Source of the DNA: JAVBSN01 sp031556525
GTDB taxonomy: Bacteria > Bacillota > Clostridia > Lachnospirales > Lachnospiraceae
Direction of reading: 5' to 3'
NCBI GenBank assembly: GCA_031556525.1
Contig: JAVBSS010000003.1
Span: 1 to 64,000, forward strand
Length of the DNA stretch: 64,000 nt
The translations under genes were made by a program, and so were the position numbers. A model generated the notes under the pieces. It was not told the DNA's origin and searched no databases. It saw only the letters and a list, made by a program, of their open reading frames with translations. This document shows, one piece after another, positions 1 through 8,872 of the stretch (its first letter is position 1; each line of letters starts with the position of its first letter).

Positions 1-1
1 A

Positions 2-337
2 TATACTGGCTTTACAACTGTTGAGCCTGAAAAATTAAAATTAATTCAAACCTTAAAGGGTAATCGCTTACAATGCTTATATTTAGTGGTTATCCCTAGC
101 TGTATTCCTAATATTTTCAGTGTTATGAAGGTTAATATTGGATTATCTCTAGTTGGTGTTGTAATCGGCGAGTTTCTAGCATCAAAGGCTGGTCTTGGAT
201 ATCTAATTATATATGGTAGCCAAACATTTAAAATGTCTTGGGTTCTTATGAGTATTGTTATATTATGCATTATAGCTATGGTATTATATAAGATAATTGA
301 TGTAATTGAAGACTTATATTCAAATAATAGAAATTAG
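2..337 (+). CDS. ABC transporter permease, NitT/TauT type, C-terminal part
   Basis: The reading frame is open from the window edge and ends at TAG 335-337, so only the last ~111 residues are present. Near the start lies an EAA-loop-like stretch ('LIQTLKGN...VVIPSCIP'), the segment by which importer permeases contact their ATPase. Hydrophobic segments follow around 'LSLVGVVIGEFLASKAGLGYLI' and 'WVLMSIVILCIIAMVLY'. The 'GEFLASKAGLGYLI' pattern is typical of the SsuC/TauC/ThiX permease family (BPD_transp_1). These permeases sit in the inner membrane and import small anions or vitamins with a partner ATPase and binding protein. The partners would lie outside the window, so the substrate cannot be inferred. 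A hairpin terminator follows directly. Confidence 0.8.
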   Translation, partial: YTGFTTVEPEKLKLIQTLKGNRLQCLYLVVIPSCIPNIFSVMKVNIGLSLVGVVIGEFLASKAGLGYLIIYGSQTFKMSWVLMSIVILCIIAMVLYKIIDVIEDLYSNNRN

Positions 338-342
338 AAAAA

Positions 343-379
343 CATGCATGGAAGAAATATCTATCCATGCATGCTTTTT
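343..379 (+). terminator. Terminator after the ABC permease
   Basis: A 9-bp perfect stem (343-351 with 365-373) is followed by a T run at 375-379. A-rich sequence on the other side means it may also end minus-strand transcripts of the cellulase gene, whose stop codon lies at 388. Confidence 0.8.
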
Positions 380-387
380 GCCTATTA

Positions 388-3024
388 TTATTTAGGTTCT
401 GTTCCAAATACTATTTTATCCTTATATAGTATTACTATATTATCTACTTTTTCACTTGAGTAATCATTGGAAATATTATAATTAGTCCAATCCGATTTAT
501 TAATTCTTCCTTGAATTACCCATGTGTCTTCTGCCTCTAACGTATTACTATTACATTTTATACTTAAGTATGTATCTGAATTATCTTTACTTTTCTTCAT
601 TTTGTTAAATGTACCACTTACATCACTTAACCCTGTATATTTACCAGTGTTATTAGTTATAGCACTATGGTCACAACTAAATTGATCTTCCACATCTGTA
701 TCGGTAGTAAAATAATATCTAACCTCTATATCTTTCATAGAGATATTTTCACCAGAATTATATATAGATATATTTATTCCTATTGAATTATTACTATTTG
801 TGCCACTACTAGTAACTGATATATCTCCATTTGTTACTGAACCTGTATTACTTGAACTTGATAATGTTGAAGTGTTTTCTGCATTGTTACTATTTTCTGA
901 TTTCTTATTATCTTCTGTCTTCTTATCACTATCTTTATTTCCTTGATTACTTCCACTAGTATCAATTACACCATTTCCATTGGGTTCACTTCCATATACA
1001 AGTTTTTCATTATCATATAAAGCTAGGTACTCACCTTTAATTAAGGCTCCTCCTCCACTTCCAGATAATCCTTGGTACGAATAATCATTTGAAGTATTCC
1101 AACTTCCATTGCTAGAAGCTATTCTAAATTGAACTTCTCTCTTATAACTATCTTGTCCTGCTGGGCATATATTTTCTCCAGTAAAATCTATAGTCACATA
1201 ATATATATTATCTTTCCACTTCTTAACTTCTCCTGCTGTACCGCCTTGCATATAATTAGTCGTTATAGTTATATCCTTCTCACTTCCACCGGCCTCTATT
1301 ACTTCAGATATATCAAAAAAGTATGCAAGTACAAGGTTATTAGCTACCCTAGCTGGCCAACCTGTTTTGTTATATACAATTGCTTTTAATTCCGTAAAAT
1401 CATTTCCACTTGCATTTATACCCACTTCTACAAACAACTCATCTTCTACATTTTCTACTGCTCCAAAATCAACTAAGGTTTTACCATAATATAGACTATA
1501 TAATTTTGCTAAAGCACATGTATATCCTGCATTATAGTCACAAGCTACTTCATTATTAACGTAATTTGATACTTCATCAGTATAACTATCGTTACTATCT
1601 GGACCTCCTACTAATGCACCAAATAATATATGCCTTGATTCACTAGGTTCGTTCATATTATTAGACCATGAACCTTGTGCTGTTCTATGATGAGGATGTA
1701 TAGGACTATCCTCACCATATCCTACTACATAGCTTCGCCCTGAACTTCCCAATGCATAATTTACTTGCGATACTCCAAAATCAAAATATGTGTCCTTCTT
1801 ATCCTTAGGACATCCTTCATATTCACTATACACTAAAGCAATAAAACTTTCTGTTGTAGCATATCTAAGAGCACCCCACTGATCTAACCATGCCAATCCA
1901 TCAGGTGTATATGTTATTCTTTCACCATTTGTTCCTGTTGTCCAATAATCAAGATTTTTCTCTACTGCCTTCTTATATTTATCATTATCTGTAGTTGTTG
2001 CCAATAAAAGAGCTGTTCCTGTATATACATCATCCCAACAATGAGCCCATTTATAATCTCCTACTGATTTATCAAAATACTTATCGGCTTTATCAAGATA
2101 TGATTTATCGTCAGTTGCAAGATATAACCATGTTGCTGCCCATGATAATTCATCATTAAAGCCACTCCAACTATTATAAAAACCATTAGCTGCTGTATAA
2201 CCCTCATCACTTTTTGTTTTCTCTGCAAAGTCATATAATTCAATTGCATGCTTTAAACATTCCTCTGAATATTTCTTATCTACATCTTTAAAAATAATGC
2301 TTGCGGCTGCTAATGAAGCGGCTGTACCTGCTGTTACTGTTGAACCTGGGGACTCGATAGTAACCTTATATGCTGGTCTACTCATCTCCATTGCTTCTGC
2401 TGGGCCCCACCATGCATGATCAGCACTTCCATCACCAACTTGATAATAATATACTTCCTTCTCTGGATGGCATTTTATAAAATAGTCATTTGCCCATCTT
2501 ATGTTATTTAGCATATATTCTAGCTGTCCACTTTTTTCATAACTATCCTTATCTTCATATAACGACCAAGCTAACATTGTTGCTGTATATGACATAGGCA
2601 GATTAAATTTAACATGATCTCCTGCATCGTACCAGCCTCCTGTTAAATCAAGCCCTACATCTGCTCCGTCATCTAATCCAGAATCACCTCTCCAGTTACA
2701 TCTTGTCTTTTCTGGCAAATCTCCAGAGCGCTGAAGTTCATAAAACAATATGGATTTTTGTAATGCTTCTCCATAATTATAATCACCTGTTCCTTCTATG
2801 CCTTCATATTCAGTTGAATATGCAGATAGTTTCCCAGTATTATTTTTCGAAGAATTATTCTTAACCTTAGAATTATTATCTGCGGACTCCGATTGTTCTA
2901 TAACTCCACTATTATTGTCATCATTATTTTCTACTTTTTTATCTTTATTAATAATTATTATTCCTGTTATAATTCCTATTATGGCAAATACAGATATAAC
3001 TCCTATAATTATATACTTTTTCAT
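388..3024 (-). CDS. Membrane-tethered GH9 endoglucanase with two CBM3 modules
   Basis: An 878-aa glycoside hydrolase family 9 cellulase that cuts beta-1,4-glucan. Residues about 1-26 form one hydrophobic helix with no clear cleavage site, then a Ser/Asn/Asp-rich stalk. The GH9 domain spans roughly 80-515: 'GGWYDAGDHVKF' carries the base aspartates (D133/D136), 'HPHHRTAQGSW' is the substrate-binding His motif, and 'NNEVACDYNAGY' holds the catalytic acid E492. A CBM3c follows (about 530-690, 'NKTGWPARV'), then a Ser/Asn/Lys linker and a C-terminal CBM3-like module. GH9-CBM3c is the classic processive endoglucanase architecture. The start was placed at ATG 3024 because a GGAAGGGG ribosome site (3036-3043) lies 11 nt upstream; an earlier in-frame ATG (3045) overlaps that site. 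No dockerin or sortase motif is present, so tethering by the N-terminal helix is inferred. Confidence 0.93.
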   Translation of the reverse strand: MKKYIIIGVISVFAIIGIITGIIIINKDKKVENNDDNNSGVIEQSESADNNSKVKNNSSKNNTGKLSAYSTEYEGIEGTGDYNYGEALQKSILFYELQRSGDLPEKTRCNWRGDSGLDDGADVGLDLTGGWYDAGDHVKFNLPMSYTATMLAWSLYEDKDSYEKSGQLEYMLNNIRWANDYFIKCHPEKEVYYYQVGDGSADHAWWGPAEAMEMSRPAYKVTIESPGSTVTAGTAASLAAASIIFKDVDKKYSEECLKHAIELYDFAEKTKSDEGYTAANGFYNSWSGFNDELSWAATWLYLATDDKSYLDKADKYFDKSVGDYKWAHCWDDVYTGTALLLATTTDNDKYKKAVEKNLDYWTTGTNGERITYTPDGLAWLDQWGALRYATTESFIALVYSEYEGCPKDKKDTYFDFGVSQVNYALGSSGRSYVVGYGEDSPIHPHHRTAQGSWSNNMNEPSESRHILFGALVGGPDSNDSYTDEVSNYVNNEVACDYNAGYTCALAKLYSLYYGKTLVDFGAVENVEDELFVEVGINASGNDFTELKAIVYNKTGWPARVANNLVLAYFFDISEVIEAGGSEKDITITTNYMQGGTAGEVKKWKDNIYYVTIDFTGENICPAGQDSYKREVQFRIASSNGSWNTSNDYSYQGLSGSGGGALIKGEYLALYDNEKLVYGSEPNGNGVIDTSGSNQGNKDSDKKTEDNKKSENSNNAENTSTLSSSSNTGSVTNGDISVTSSGTNSNNSIGINISIYNSGENISMKDIEVRYYFTTDTDVEDQFSCDHSAITNNTGKYTGLSDVSGTFNKMKKSKDNSDTYLSIKCNSNTLEAEDTWVIQGRINKSDWTNYNISNDYSSEKVDNIVILYKDKIVFGTEPK

Positions 3025-3116
3025 ATATAAGATATCCCCTTCCATTCACTAAATCATATTATAAGCAAAGCTTATAATCACATTCGCCGGTCGTTATGAA
3101 TAGACTTCGTCTACTC

Positions 3117-3509
3117 CTACTCCCTTGCGCTCATTATATTATAAGCTTCTAAAATAATCTTAAATTCATCTGCTAATCCTTCTCGTCCCTCATATACAAT
3201 ACTATCTAAAACAAATGATTTATTAATACTCCTATATACTGTTGAGCATACAATAACTGATATATCATAATTATTCTCTTCTATCCATTTTAAAACCAAC
3301 ATTCCACAATCAGGATATTCTTTACCACCATCTACAAGAGGAAAATACATATCCAATACCAACAAATCAAACTCCATTTGAGAAAGCATTCTAATTCCCG
3401 CTTCCTTAGTCTTTGACCATACAATATCATACTCTCCGAGGTCTGCTAATGCCCTTTGAATGTCTTCACCCTTATATATGCTGTCTTCAATCATAAGTAT
3501 CTTTAACAT
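3117..3509 (-). CDS. Stand-alone receiver-like domain protein
   Basis: A 130-aa single-domain CheY-like protein. The acidic pair is 'IEDS' (E8/D9), the likely phospho-acceptor is D53 in 'VLDMYFP', and the switch Ser/Thr is S89/T90 in 'VIVCSTVY'. The conserved Lys after beta-5 is not visible: the region reads 'YEGREG'. That departs from canonical receivers and may mean atypical phosphotransfer. No output domain is attached. A good ribosome site (GGAGTA) precedes ATG 3509. The metY terminator ends only 19 nt upstream, leaving no room for a promoter behind it. Expression therefore needs read-through, or a promoter whose leader contains that hairpin. The cellulase gene starts about 90 bp downstream; a link is possible but unproven. 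Confidence 0.75.
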   Translation of the reverse strand: MLKILMIEDSIYKGEDIQRALADLGEYDIVWSKTKEAGIRMLSQMEFDLLVLDMYFPLVDGGKEYPDCGMLVLKWIEENNYDISVIVCSTVYRSINKSFVLDSIVYEGREGLADEFKIILEAYNIMSARE

Positions 3510-3528
3510 ATTTGCCTACTCCTTTTAC

Positions 3529-3564
3529 AAAAATACCGAAAAGATTTTTCTTTTCGGTATTTTT
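3529..3564 (-). terminator. Terminator or attenuator between metY and the receiver gene
   Basis: A perfect 14-bp stem (3529-3542 with 3551-3564) with T-rich flanks on both sides. It ends the metY transcript but lies 19 nt before the start codon of the next gene on the same strand. Confidence 0.8.
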
Positions 3565-3599
3565 GTTAATATTATATACATTATGTTTATTAATGCATA

Positions 3600-4877
3600 T
3601 TATTTATTTGCTAATGCTTGGTCTAAGTCTGAGATTAAGTCTTCTACATTCTCGATACCTACCGAAAGACGAATTAAATCAGGTGCAACACCAGATTCAA
3701 TTAATTGCTCATCTGTCATTTGGCGGTGAGTATGACTTGCTGGATGTAATATACAAGTCTTGCTATCTGCTACGTGAGTAACAATTGAAACTAGCTTAAG
3801 ATTATCCATAAATCTAATCGACTCATCTCTACCACCTTTTATACCAAATGATAATACTCCACACGTACCCTTTGGTAAATACTTCTTAGCTAAATCATTA
3901 TATTTATCATTTTCTAAATCAGCATAGTTAACCCATGCTACTTTTTCATGGCTCTCTAAATACTTTGCAATAGCTAAAGCATTTTCACAATGTCTTTCCA
4001 TTCTAAGATGTAATGACTCTAATCCTACATTAAGATAAAATGCATTTTGAGGTGATTGTGCCGAACCCAAATCTCTCATTAATTGTGTTGTTGCCTTTGT
4101 AATATACGCACCTGCCCCAAACTTCTCAGCATATGTAATTCCATGATATGATTCATCTGGAGTAGTAAGTCCTGAAAATTTATCTCCATATGCCATCCAA
4201 TCAAAATTACCGCTATCAACTATACAGCCACCTAAACTCACTGCATGTCCATCCATATATTTTGTAGTAGAATGTGTTACAATATCTGCTCCCCATTCAA
4301 ATGGTCTGCAATTAATTGGAGTTGCAAATGTATTATCAACTATAAGTGGTACATTATGCTTATGTGCAATTCTTGCAAACTTTTCAATATCTAATACGGA
4401 TACTGCTGGGTTAGCAATAGTTTCTCCAAATACAGCCTTTGTGTTAGGTCTAAAATATTGCTCTAATTCTTCTTCTGAAAGATCTTGATCTACAAAAGTA
4501 CATTCAATTCCCATTCTCTTCATAGTAACTCCGAATAGATTAAATGTTCCGCCATATATTGTTGATGAAGCAATAAAATGATCACCCGCTTCACATATAT
4601 TAAACATTGCATAAAAATTAGCTGCTTGTCCTGATGATGTAAGCATTGCTGCTGCTCCACCTTCCATAGCACATATCTTTGCTGCAACATAATCGTTAGT
4701 TGGATTTTGAAGTCTTGTATAGAAGTAGCCTTCTGCTTCTAAATCAAATAATTTTCCCATTTCATCACTAGTATCATACTTAAATGTTGTACTTTGATAG
4801 ATTGGCAACTCTCTTGGCTCACCCTTTGTCGGCTTCCATCCTTCATGAATACATTTCGTCTCAATTCTTGTTTCCAT
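3600..4877 (-). CDS. metY: O-acetylhomoserine sulfhydrylase (aminocarboxypropyltransferase)
   Basis: A 425-aa cytoplasmic PLP enzyme of the Cys/Met-metabolism family (fold type I). It makes homocysteine from O-acetylhomoserine and sulfide in methionine synthesis. The PLP Schiff-base lysine is K206 in 'THSTTKYMDGH', and D181 in 'LIVDNTFATP' contacts the pyridine nitrogen. 'YTRLQNPT' (53-60) and 'SSGQAA' (81-86) are further PLP-family signatures. The length matches MetY (about 425-430) rather than the shorter MetB/MetC (about 380-400), and the N-terminal 'ETKCIHEG' also fits MetY. The start ATG 4877 has AGGAG 7 nt upstream. A sigma-A promoter lies about 60 bp upstream with a short leader, so no S-box or T-box fits there. 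Single-gene unit ending at the 3529-3564 hairpin. Confidence 0.93.
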   Translation of the reverse strand: METRIETKCIHEGWKPTKGEPRELPIYQSTTFKYDTSDEMGKLFDLEAEGYFYTRLQNPTNDYVAAKICAMEGGAAAMLTSSGQAANFYAMFNICEAGDHFIASSTIYGGTFNLFGVTMKRMGIECTFVDQDLSEEELEQYFRPNTKAVFGETIANPAVSVLDIEKFARIAHKHNVPLIVDNTFATPINCRPFEWGADIVTHSTTKYMDGHAVSLGGCIVDSGNFDWMAYGDKFSGLTTPDESYHGITYAEKFGAGAYITKATTQLMRDLGSAQSPQNAFYLNVGLESLHLRMERHCENALAIAKYLESHEKVAWVNYADLENDKYNDLAKKYLPKGTCGVLSFGIKGGRDESIRFMDNLKLVSIVTHVADSKTCILHPASHTHRQMTDEQLIESGVAPDLIRLSVGIENVEDLISDLDQALANK

Positions 4878-4932
4878 ATATAATCTCCTAATCTTTAGTT
4901 CTAGATTTTATTTTTACTGTAAATCACACTAT

Positions 4933-4961
4933 ATTATAGAGGATTTTCAACGAAATAACAA
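4933..4961 (-). promoter_or_regulatory. Sigma-A promoter of metY
   Basis: Read on the minus strand: TTGTTA (4956-4961), a 17-bp spacer, then TATAAT (4933-4938). The predicted start of transcription is near 4926, giving a leader of about 50 nt. Confidence 0.7.
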
Positions 4962-5016
4962 CCTACCAAATTTCTTTATAAGACGAAAGGCATATATCTC
5001 TATAAAATACTTTTTA

Positions 5017-5045
5017 TTGACAAATTATTCTTTATTAGTTATAGT
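5017..5045 (+). promoter_or_regulatory. Sigma-A promoter of the riboswitch/exchanger transcript
   Basis: TTGACA (5017-5022), a 17-bp spacer, then TATAGT (5040-5045). Transcription would begin near 5052, just before the riboswitch aptamer. Confidence 0.75.
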
Positions 5046-5052
5046 ATTAAAA

Positions 5053-5187
5053 AACTCGTGAGGGAGTAATTTGCGTGAACACGTGATTTGTCAACAACCT
5101 CGGTTAGGCTTATAGCCATAAAAACCTGGCAAATCTTAAAAAATGAGACTCATGTATGCTTTTCAAGGCATACGTGGGTCTTTTATT
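5053..5187 (+). ncRNA. yybP-ykoY (Mn2+) riboswitch with terminator
   Basis: The leader contains 'GGGAGTA' (5062-5068) and 'GTCAACAACCTCGG' (5090-5103), which closely match conserved parts of the yybP-ykoY class; the E. coli alx leader has a nearly identical second segment. The aptamer is followed by a 13-bp terminator stem (5147-5159 with 5168-5180, two G-U pairs) and a T run. Members of this class bind Mn2+ and switch on export genes by preventing termination. The gene downstream is a CaCA exchanger, a typical target. The class was recognised by eye, not by a covariance model. Confidence 0.82.
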
Positions 5188-5265
5188 ATTAAATACATAA
5201 TACTCAAAACTTTACTCACAATAAAACATAGCTATTTTATTAAAATAGCATTAACGGAGGTAATT

Positions 5266-6204
5266 ATGACATATTTATTATTAGTTGTAGGCTTTTTCTT
5301 ATTAATTAAAGGCGCTGATTTTTTTGTAGAAGGAAGTTCTGCTGTAGCCAAGAAATTACACATACCACCAATAGTTATTGGTATGACTATCGTTGCAATT
5401 GGAACGTCGCTTCCTGAATTTGCTGTAAGTGTAACTGCTTCTATAAAGGGAAATAACGAATTAGCTGTTAGTAATGTTATTGGTTCTAATATTTTCAACC
5501 TTATGGTTGTTTGCGGTATTTGTTCATTATTTGTTCCTCTAACAGTTCAAGCAAACACATTGAAAAAGGAATTTCCTCTTTCGATTGCAATCGGGGTTCT
5601 ACTACTAGGATTAGGATTCTTTGATATGTCTATCGGTCGTATAGATGGTATTATATTCATTGCTGTTTTCATTATTTTCTTATATTCAATGGTAAGATCT
5701 GCTCTAAAATCTAAAGCCGAGAATTCTAATAACGATTCTTCTGATGAAGAAAAAACTCTATCAACATTAAAATGCATTATATATATATTATTGGGTGCTG
5801 CTGCAATTGCTTTTGGTGGTGATACAGTTGTCAATTCTGCATCTACTATTGCTGCAAACTTTGGACTTAGCCAAAATCTAATTGGTCTAACAATCGTAGC
5901 AATGGGTACTTCTCTCCCAGAACTAGTAACATCAATAGTTGCTGCTAGAAAAAATCAAGTAGACATGGCAATTGGAAATGTAATTGGTTCAAATATATTC
6001 AATATCTTATTAGTATTAGGATTATCCGCTTCAATAAGTCCTATAGCCTTTAATATGGAAAATGTTATAGACATTATTCTATTAACTGTAATGAGTCTTA
6101 TAGCATGGGCATTTGCTAAAGCTAAAGGTAGCATTAATCGCATAGAAGGCATCATAATGTTATTAATGTATATCGGTTTCACATGTTATATCTGTATCAG
6201 ATAA
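5266..6204 (+). CDS. CaCA-family cation (Ca2+/Mn2+)/H+ or Na+ exchanger
   Basis: A 312-aa inner-membrane antiporter of the YrbG-like CaCA family, with about ten hydrophobic segments. Both alpha repeats are intact: 'GTSLPEFAVSVTASIKGN...SNVIGSNIFN' near residues 45-85 and 'GTSLPELVTSIVAARKNQ...GNVIGSNIFN' near 210-250. They carry the paired Glu and Asn/Ser residues that bind cation. A central hydrophilic loop (about 145-165) separates the halves. The start at ATG 5266 is set by GGAGG 6 nt upstream; the frame is open further 5' but that part lies inside the riboswitch leader. Placement behind a Mn2+ riboswitch suggests Mn2+ efflux, although the family is best known for Ca2+. The gene ends against a convergent kinase gene with a shared hairpin. 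Confidence 0.9.
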   Translation: MTYLLLVVGFFLLIKGADFFVEGSSAVAKKLHIPPIVIGMTIVAIGTSLPEFAVSVTASIKGNNELAVSNVIGSNIFNLMVVCGICSLFVPLTVQANTLKKEFPLSIAIGVLLLGLGFFDMSIGRIDGIIFIAVFIIFLYSMVRSALKSKAENSNNDSSDEEKTLSTLKCIIYILLGAAAIAFGGDTVVNSASTIAANFGLSQNLIGLTIVAMGTSLPELVTSIVAARKNQVDMAIGNVIGSNIFNILLVLGLSASISPIAFNMENVIDIILLTVMSLIAWAFAKAKGSINRIEGIIMLLMYIGFTCYICIR

Positions 6205-6220
6205 TTTTATTTCTTTAAAA

Positions 6221-6277
6221 AGGTCGTATAACAAATGCCTCTTGTCAGATTGACAAGAGGCATTTGTTATACGACCT
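6221..6277 (-). terminator. 27-bp perfect hairpin between convergent genes
   Basis: Arms 6221-6247 and 6251-6277 pair perfectly over 27 bp around a 3-nt loop. On the minus strand a run of five T follows, so it terminates the hybrid kinase transcript. The plus-strand side has only weak T content. Confidence 0.85.
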
Positions 6278-6286
6278 TGATTTATT

Positions 6287-8746
6287 CTATTCAAATATAA
6301 TCTCAAAACACTTTAATAATCTATTAACATCTATCGGTTTAGAAATATGAGCATTCATTCCTGCCTTAAATGACATTCTAACATCATCATTATATGCATT
6401 AGCTGTAACCGCTACTATAGGCACTTTCTTAGCATCATTTCTATTAAGTCCACGAATATGCTTTGTAGCCTCTATACCATTCATAACAGGCATCTGAATA
6501 TCCATCAATATACAATCATAATATCCTACAGGTGATGTTGCAAACATCTCCACTGCCTCTTGACCATTAACTGCTTCATCAAATTTGATATTTGTTCCCT
6601 CTAATAGCTGTATAATCATCATGCGATTAATATCTATATCTTCAACCACCAATACATGTTTTCCTGAATAATCATTAAATACAGGCAATGCTATTTCTTT
6701 GTAATCTGCCTCTAATGCCGTCTTCATAAATGTTAATGTAAATTCAAATGTAGATCCTATATCTAATTGACTAGCAACTGATATCTCTCCACCCATCTTA
6801 TCAATTAAATTATGACTTATTGCAAGGCCTAATCCTGTACCACCATATTGTCCCGTTATATCCATGCTTCCTTGTTGAAATGGTTTGAAAAGTTTTTCAA
6901 TCTGATCATTACTCATTCCAATACCATTATCCTGCACAATGAAGTTAATACATATCTTATCTTCTTTATCATACTGAATATATACATTGAAATTTACTTC
7001 TCCACCGTTATGTGTAAACTTAATAGCATTACTCAATAAATTGAGTATTACTTGCTTAAGTCTCATACCATCGCCTAATATATTAACATCTGATACACTT
7101 GTATAATTTGTATTAAATGTAATTCCCTTATCACTAGCTTTATATATAATAAGGCCTACAACTTCTTGTATAGTATCAAACAAATTGAACGGTTCATTTG
7201 CCATCTCCATCTTATTAGCTTCTATCTTAGACATATCTAACACGTCATTTAACAATGACAACAAATGATCAGAAGCAACCAAAATCTCATTAATTGGCTT
7301 AACATTCTCTGGATTATTCTCTGCCAAAGATGCCTTAATCACTTGAGCCATACCCATAATTGCGTTAAGTGGCGTTCTAATCTCATGACTTACATTAGAC
7401 AAAAATTGACTTTTTGCAAGATTAGCTTTCTGAGTCTCTGCCACAGCCTTTTTAAGAGTAACCTCACTTTTATGACGGGCAACCGCACCTGCTAATACAG
7501 ATCCTGCCATAACTGCTATTTTGCCATCTTCATCTTCCCATTTTGCCTGTTCTTTAACCGTAAGTAGATTAATAAATCCCATACGATTACCATCTATTGT
7601 TAGATCTATGTACATAGAACTTACAGCACCGTAATCTAAATAAGGATATCTATCATAGTGTTTTCTTACATCATTGTATATTAGATATTGTTTACCTTCT
7701 AACTCATCCATAATTGTCTGGATGCAATCAAATGGAAAAGTTCTACCTATTGTACTCTCAATATCATTACTATCAATTTCCTCATGAGTTAGTATAATAT
7801 CGCTATCTCGCATATCATAAAAATATATTCTATCCGTATTAAAGAATTCTTTTAATTTTCTTAGTGCTTCATTAATAACATCATCAAATTCATTAGGTTT
7901 AGTAAACGGTTTTGAAAATTCTGCGATAAATTCTTCAGAACGCAAATTCTTCTCCATTATAGCTTTCGTTTTCTTTTCTTCACTAATATCCTCAGCAATT
8001 GTTGCATATGCAAAGATATCCCCATTCTCATTAACAACTGGAAATGCTGTATATCTAGTAGGTACAATTTCTCCTTCTGCATCTATTAACTCTACTTCTC
8101 CAGCAAATGTCTCTCCTTCAAAAACAGATGGCAGTAATGTATCTATCATCTTTTGAGCATTCTCTGCTTTGTGTATCTTCTCTATTGGCAATCTCTGACC
8201 TATTTCAAAATTATATTTACTTATTTTATTAGCATATTCGTTAATATATAATATATTACAATCTCTATCTACCGCATAAAATATCTTATTAGTAGAACTT
8301 ATAATTGCTTCATGAATTGAAGAAAGTGGTGCTATACTATCATGCTTCTGTCTTAATCCATGTAACTCTGTGCTAGACATAGCCATAGACATACGTGCTT
8401 TTCTTCCATCAATCCAATTAATAAGACACTCTGATACAACATAATACTGTCCTGTTATGTTATTATAATGTTCCTCTGATATAGAATGCTTACCACTAGA
8501 ATCCAACTTATTCACAGCGGTACATTTCTCACAGACCTTATCCAACCCACATAACGCCTTATAACACGGTTGCCCTAAAACATCACCTATTTCACTGGTT
8601 GTCTTCTCATTTGTATATAATAATTCATAGGTTTCTGCATCAATAATATAAACTGGACTAGCAATCTTATCAAAAGCAGATAACCATACGTAAAACTTTT
8701 CCTTATCAACATTCGCCCCATTAGTTGTTATCTCTTGTTTATCCAT
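6287..8746 (-). CDS. Hybrid sensor histidine kinase (PAS-PAS-GAF-HisKA-HATPase-REC)
   Basis: An 819-aa kinase with no membrane segment, so probably cytoplasmic. In order: an N-terminal PAS-like domain with a Cys pair 'VCEKCTAV' (about 15-130), a second PAS (about 155-260), a GAF-like domain (about 275-435), and HisKA with the phospho-His in 'SNVSHEIRTPLNAIMG'. The HATPase domain has 'NLLSNAIKFTHNGG' and 'GTGLGLAISHNLI'. A C-terminal receiver has acceptor Asp in 'CILMDIQMPVMNG' and Lys in 'HISKPID'. There is no HPt domain, so a separate phosphotransfer partner is expected. Start ATG 8746 is chosen because AAGGAG lies 6-7 nt upstream; the open frame extends 16 codons further without a ribosome site. 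Single gene; ligand unknown. Confidence 0.9.
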   Translation of the reverse strand: MDKQEITTNGANVDKEKFYVWLSAFDKIASPVYIIDAETYELLYTNEKTTSEIGDVLGQPCYKALCGLDKVCEKCTAVNKLDSSGKHSISEEHYNNITGQYYVVSECLINWIDGRKARMSMAMSSTELHGLRQKHDSIAPLSSIHEAIISSTNKIFYAVDRDCNILYINEYANKISKYNFEIGQRLPIEKIHKAENAQKMIDTLLPSVFEGETFAGEVELIDAEGEIVPTRYTAFPVVNENGDIFAYATIAEDISEEKKTKAIMEKNLRSEEFIAEFSKPFTKPNEFDDVINEALRKLKEFFNTDRIYFYDMRDSDIILTHEEIDSNDIESTIGRTFPFDCIQTIMDELEGKQYLIYNDVRKHYDRYPYLDYGAVSSMYIDLTIDGNRMGFINLLTVKEQAKWEDEDGKIAVMAGSVLAGAVARHKSEVTLKKAVAETQKANLAKSQFLSNVSHEIRTPLNAIMGMAQVIKASLAENNPENVKPINEILVASDHLLSLLNDVLDMSKIEANKMEMANEPFNLFDTIQEVVGLIIYKASDKGITFNTNYTSVSDVNILGDGMRLKQVILNLLSNAIKFTHNGGEVNFNVYIQYDKEDKICINFIVQDNGIGMSNDQIEKLFKPFQQGSMDITGQYGGTGLGLAISHNLIDKMGGEISVASQLDIGSTFEFTLTFMKTALEADYKEIALPVFNDYSGKHVLVVEDIDINRMMIIQLLEGTNIKFDEAVNGQEAVEMFATSPVGYYDCILMDIQMPVMNGIEATKHIRGLNRNDAKKVPIVAVTANAYNDDVRMSFKAGMNAHISKPIDVNRLLKCFEIIFE

Positions 8747-8872
8747 ACATTTCTCCTTATTTGTCTGCACTAAAATAACCATGTAACAAAACATTTCACC
8801 CTTTGAATATTATAATATATAATACCTATTTTTACAATTAAAACCTAATATATCAGATTCCTATACTAACCA

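Noticed and set aside
3060..3116. Small hairpin TAGAC-TTC-GTCTA before the cellulase gene considered as an operator or terminator
   Set aside because: Only 5 bp of stem and no T run; similar GCGAATG/GACGAA words occur in other gaps and look like background.
4880..4932. Possible SAM riboswitch or T-box before metY
   Set aside because: The predicted leader is about 50 nt with no terminator or conserved core.
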